This document shows, one piece after another, positions 6,799 through 8,173 of a stretch of 8,173 nucleotides of DNA. Made by a program: the position numbers and the translations under genes. The notes under the pieces were generated by a model. It was not told where the DNA came from. It did not search any database and was given only the letters and a program-made list of their open reading frames with translations. Every line of letters starts with the position of its first letter. The stretch's first letter is position 1. Origin of the DNA: Gammaproteobacteria bacterium (GTDB lineage: Bacteria; Pseudomonadota; Gammaproteobacteria; Eutrophobiales; Eutrophobiaceae); contig JAENIZ010000049.1 in the NCBI GenBank assembly GCA_016844485.1, forward strand, positions 1 to 8,173. The letters are read 5' to 3'.

Positions 6799-7830
6799 TT
6801 AAGGGGACAAAGGCGGGAAAGTCAGTCCTGCCGTTTCATCCAGTCCAAACATGATATTCATATTCTGAATCGCCTGGCCGGCCGCTCCTTTCGTCAGATT
6901 GTCAATAACGGATAATAGCACCAGAGTATTACTCTCCCGTGACGTATGCGCAGCCAACCTGCAATAGTTTGAACCGCGAACCGAGCGTGTATCGGGATGT
7001 GATCCCATGGGCATGACATCAATAAAAGGTTCGTCCTTATAACGCTTCTCGTAAAGTGATTGAATGTCGATCTTCTTCTGTAGCAGCTGGGCATAAACAG
7101 TGGCATGTATACCACGCACCATGGGCACCAGGTGCGGTACAAAAGTCAGCGAGACAGTTTTTTTAGCTAATGTATTCAATGCCTGGCATATTTCAGGTAG
7201 ATGACGATGTCCAGGCACGGCATAGGCCTTGAAGTTTTCGCTGGCCTCACAAAAATTATTGTGTAATTCAGCCTTGCGGCCAGCGCCACTGATCCCTGAT
7301 TTCGCATCTGCAATGATCGATTGTGGATCAATAATGCCCGCCTCGAGTGCAGGGATCAGTGCGAGTATTACGGCTGTCGGATAACACCCGGGATTGGCAA
7401 CAAGACTGGCCTTGGCGATTTTTTCCCGGTGTAATTCCGGCAAACCATAGACCGCCTGATCCAATAACTCTTCCGCTGCATGAGTCTGTCCATACCACCT
7501 GGACCAAAGTTGTGCATCCTGCAACCGGAAATCCGCAGACAAATCAATTATCTTAAGACCCGCCTGCAGTAATGCAGGTACCTGGTGCATCGCGGTGGCA
7601 TTCGGGGTTGCAAAAAAAACGATGTCGCAATCTTTAAGTAACGAAGTCTCGTGTTCACTGAAGCAAAGATCGATCTCACCGCGCAGACCGGGGAAGATAT
7701 CCGCGACCGGTTTGCCTGACTCAGCACGTGAAGTGACAACATGGATCGTTGCCTGCGGGTGTTTAACCAGCAAACGCAGTAATTCCAGACCTGTATACCC
7801 TGTCGCACCGACAACACCTGCTTTAATCAT
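6799..7830 (-). CDS. argC: N-acetyl-gamma-glutamyl-phosphate reductase
   Basis: ArgC reduces N-acetylglutamyl-5-phosphate to the semialdehyde with NADPH, the third step of arginine synthesis, in the cytoplasm. The 343 aa length is that of the standard type 1 enzyme. The N-terminal Rossmann fold opens with GATGYTG (8-14). The catalytic cysteine is C149 in NPGCYPT (147-152), and GHRHLPE (207-213) holds the conserved histidine of the active site. FVPHLVPMVRG and the dimerisation half follow. The start ATG at 7830 fits the family N-terminus (MIKAGVVGATGYTG) exactly, although no Shine-Dalgarno is visible. The 5' flank is the hairpin array described separately; 175 bp separate its stop from the next minus-strand gene. 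No ARG box was recognised. Confidence 0.97.
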   Translation of the reverse strand: MIKAGVVGATGYTGLELLRLLVKHPQATIHVVTSRAESGKPVADIFPGLRGEIDLCFSEHETSLLKDCDIVFFATPNATAMHQVPALLQAGLKIIDLSADFRLQDAQLWSRWYGQTHAAEELLDQAVYGLPELHREKIAKASLVANPGCYPTAVILALIPALEAGIIDPQSIIADAKSGISGAGRKAELHNNFCEASENFKAYAVPGHRHLPEICQALNTLAKKTVSLTFVPHLVPMVRGIHATVYAQLLQKKIDIQSLYEKRYKDEPFIDVMPMGSHPDTRSVRGSNYCRLAAHTSRESNTLVLLSVIDNLTKGAAGQAIQNMNIMFGLDETAGLTFPPLSP

Positions 7831-7899
7831 ATGAGATGTTAACCAAAATTAATATGTGATGTTCGTATGATACAAGATAACAAGACAACGTGGAGCGCC

Positions 7900-7912
7900 G
7901 TACATCCTGTAC
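7900..7912 (-). repeat. Array hairpin 1
   Basis: GTACA / TGTAC 5 bp stem with a 3-nt loop reading GGA on the minus strand (GUACAGGAUGUAC as RNA). It is identical, with flanks totalling 17 bp, to hairpin 9. Confidence 0.8.
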
Positions 7913-7916
7913 ATTC

Positions 7917-7945
7917 GTCGCTTGTGTGTTCCCGACACAAGCGGC
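7917..7945 (-). repeat. Array hairpin 2
   Basis: CGCTTGTGT (7919-7927) pairs with ACACAAGCG (7935-7943), and the stem extends by a G-T wobble and a G-C pair. The 7-nt loop reads CGGGAAC on the minus strand. Its loop region GTTCCCGAC (7928-7936) is exactly complementary in reverse to GTCGGGAAC in hairpin 6. Confidence 0.8.
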
Positions 7946-7951
7946 ATACGA

Positions 7952-7967
7952 CCGCCATGGATGGCGG
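7952..7967 (+). repeat. Array hairpin 3
   Basis: CCGCCAT / ATGGCGG palindrome with GG at the centre. GGA appears in the loop on the plus strand, the opposite of hairpins 1 and 2. Confidence 0.8.
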
Positions 7968-7986
7968 AAGTGCAGATATTGCAGGA

Positions 7987-8006
7987 CGCTTACATGGATG
8001 TAAGCG
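7987..8006 (+). repeat. Array hairpin 5
   Basis: CGCTTACAT / ATGTAAGCG 9 bp palindrome around GG. On the plus strand TTACATGGATGT matches 10 of 12 positions of the CsrA SELEX consensus RUACARGGAUGU. Confidence 0.8.
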
Positions 8007-8009
8007 GTA

Positions 8010-8032
8010 GACAACGTCGGGAACTGGTTGTC
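8010..8032 (+). repeat. Array hairpin 6
   Basis: GACAAC / GTTGTC 6 bp stem with an 11-nt loop (8016-8026) containing GGGA on the plus strand. The loop contains the reverse complement of the hairpin 2 loop region. Confidence 0.7.
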
Positions 8033-8048
8033 GAGCAAATATCTGCCA

Positions 8049-8062
8049 GTACATCCCTGTGC
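8049..8062 (-). repeat. Array hairpin 7
   Basis: 5 bp stem with one G-U pair and a 4-nt loop reading GGGA on the minus strand. GCACAGGGATGT (minus, 8062-8051) matches 11 of 12 positions of the CsrA SELEX consensus. Confidence 0.75.
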
Positions 8063-8092
8063 GCCGCTCCTGTGCATCCATGCACCCGCGGC
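8063..8092 (-). repeat. Array hairpin 8, two-tiered
   Basis: Outer stem GCCGC (8063-8067) / GCGGC (8088-8092) and inner stem GTGCAT (8072-8077) / ATGCAC (8080-8085). On the minus strand the inner loop shows TGGA and the asymmetric internal loop shows AGGA (8068-8071). Confidence 0.75.
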
Positions 8093-8097
8093 ATACC

Positions 8098-8110
8098 GTA
8101 CATCCTGTAC
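8098..8110 (-). repeat. Array hairpin 9
   Basis: GTACA / TGTAC stem with GGA in the loop on the minus strand; an exact copy of hairpin 1 within the 17 bp unit 8096-8112. Confidence 0.8.
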
Positions 8111-8127
8111 ATAAATACACCCCTCGT

Positions 8128-8139
8128 GTGCTCCTGCAC
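8128..8139 (-). repeat. Array hairpin 10
   Basis: GTGC / GCAC 4 bp stem with the loop AGGA on the minus strand. It is the weakest stem of the set, but the loop agrees with the others. Confidence 0.65.
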
Positions 8140-8173
8140 TCACTCTTGTCATGCACATACGTCGCTCTTTCGC

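Larger units (their letters stand above)
7972..8046. repeat. Outer stem enclosing array hairpins 5 and 6 (hairpin 4)
   Basis: GCAGATATT (7972-7980) pairs with AATATCTGC (8038-8046), extended by GC/GC past a bulged A at 8037. It closes a three-way-junction-like structure containing two internal hairpins. Confidence 0.75.
7883..8140. repeat. Dense array of short GGA/TCC-loop hairpins upstream of argC
   Basis: About ten inverted repeats fill some 250 bp without a credible gene. Stems differ in sequence but the loop almost always holds TCC (or GGA in the other orientation). On the minus strand, the argC sense strand, GGA occurs in loops at about 7906, 7931, 8055, 8078, 8104 and 8133, plus an internal-loop AGGA at 8068-8071. 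Three central hairpins show GGA on the plus strand instead. Short modules recur: a 17 bp unit at 7898-7914 and 8096-8112, GCGGCATAC at 7941-7949 and 8088-8096, and AGACAACGT at 7883-7891 and 8009-8017. An 11/12 match between 7911-7922 and 8155-8166 suggests the array continues off the right edge. Between 7831 and 7882 I see no structure and no convincing promoter. The function is unknown; candidates are a CsrA-binding leader or RNA, or a non-coding repeat element. Confidence 0.85.

Noticed and set aside
7823..8158. Two overlapping minus-strand reading frames (111 and 105 codons) upstream of argC
   Set aside because: They lie across the hairpin array, two frames are open at once, the translations have no domain or sensible composition, and one overlaps the argC start. 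They are by-products of the palindromic sequence.
7883..8173. CRISPR array
   Set aside because: There is no constant direct repeat with regular spacers; units are palindromes of varied sequence and spacing, and no cas gene is near.
7883..8173. Integron attC cassette or IS end
   Set aside because: No RYYYAAC / GTTRRRY core pair, integrase or transposase reading frame is present, and no target-site duplication could be recognised.

Overview
The window looks like a chromosomal housekeeping segment from a gammaproteobacterium with moderate, AT-leaning base composition. The evidence for the group is twofold. The 16S rRNA 5' part reads like a gammaproteobacterial sequence. The gene order argC / membrane coiled-coil protein / bactofilin / erpA / anmK / M23 peptidase / tyrS / 16S rRNA is, from memory, the order around argC-tyrZ-rrn in Pseudomonas. 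I cannot name the genus.

Layout, left to right. Positions 1-329 are the first part of a 16S rRNA gene on the minus strand; the rest of the rRNA operon lies off the left edge. Positions 330-590 hold its leader and promoter: a near-consensus sigma-70 promoter, a GC-rich discriminator, an AT-rich upstream tract, a boxB-like hairpin, boxA, a boxC-like segment and a processing-type hairpin. Next comes tyrS (minus), reading toward the rRNA operon. A 133 bp divergent intergenic region with a good plus-strand promoter separates it from a plus-strand pair, a MepM-like M23 endopeptidase and anmK. These two act in murein cleavage and muropeptide recycling. anmK converges, across only 18 bp, on a minus-strand operon transcribed in the order membrane coiled-coil protein, bactofilin, erpA, SET-domain methyltransferase. 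Upstream of that operon is argC (minus).

The right end, about 7883-8173, has no credible gene. It holds a dense array of about ten short hairpins with variable stems and a nearly constant GGA/TCC loop, plus short linker repeats, and it probably continues past the right edge. Several loops on the argC-sense strand resemble the RNA motif bound by the global regulator CsrA/RsmA (GGA in a hairpin loop). This is the least explained part of the window and the best candidate for something undescribed. Mixed loop orientation and duplicated modules make a repeat element the main alternative.

Functionally the window combines translation (16S rRNA, TyrRS), cell-wall and shape functions (M23 peptidase, AnmK, bactofilin with its membrane partner), Fe-S delivery (ErpA), arginine synthesis (ArgC) and one accessory-looking protein methyltransferase.
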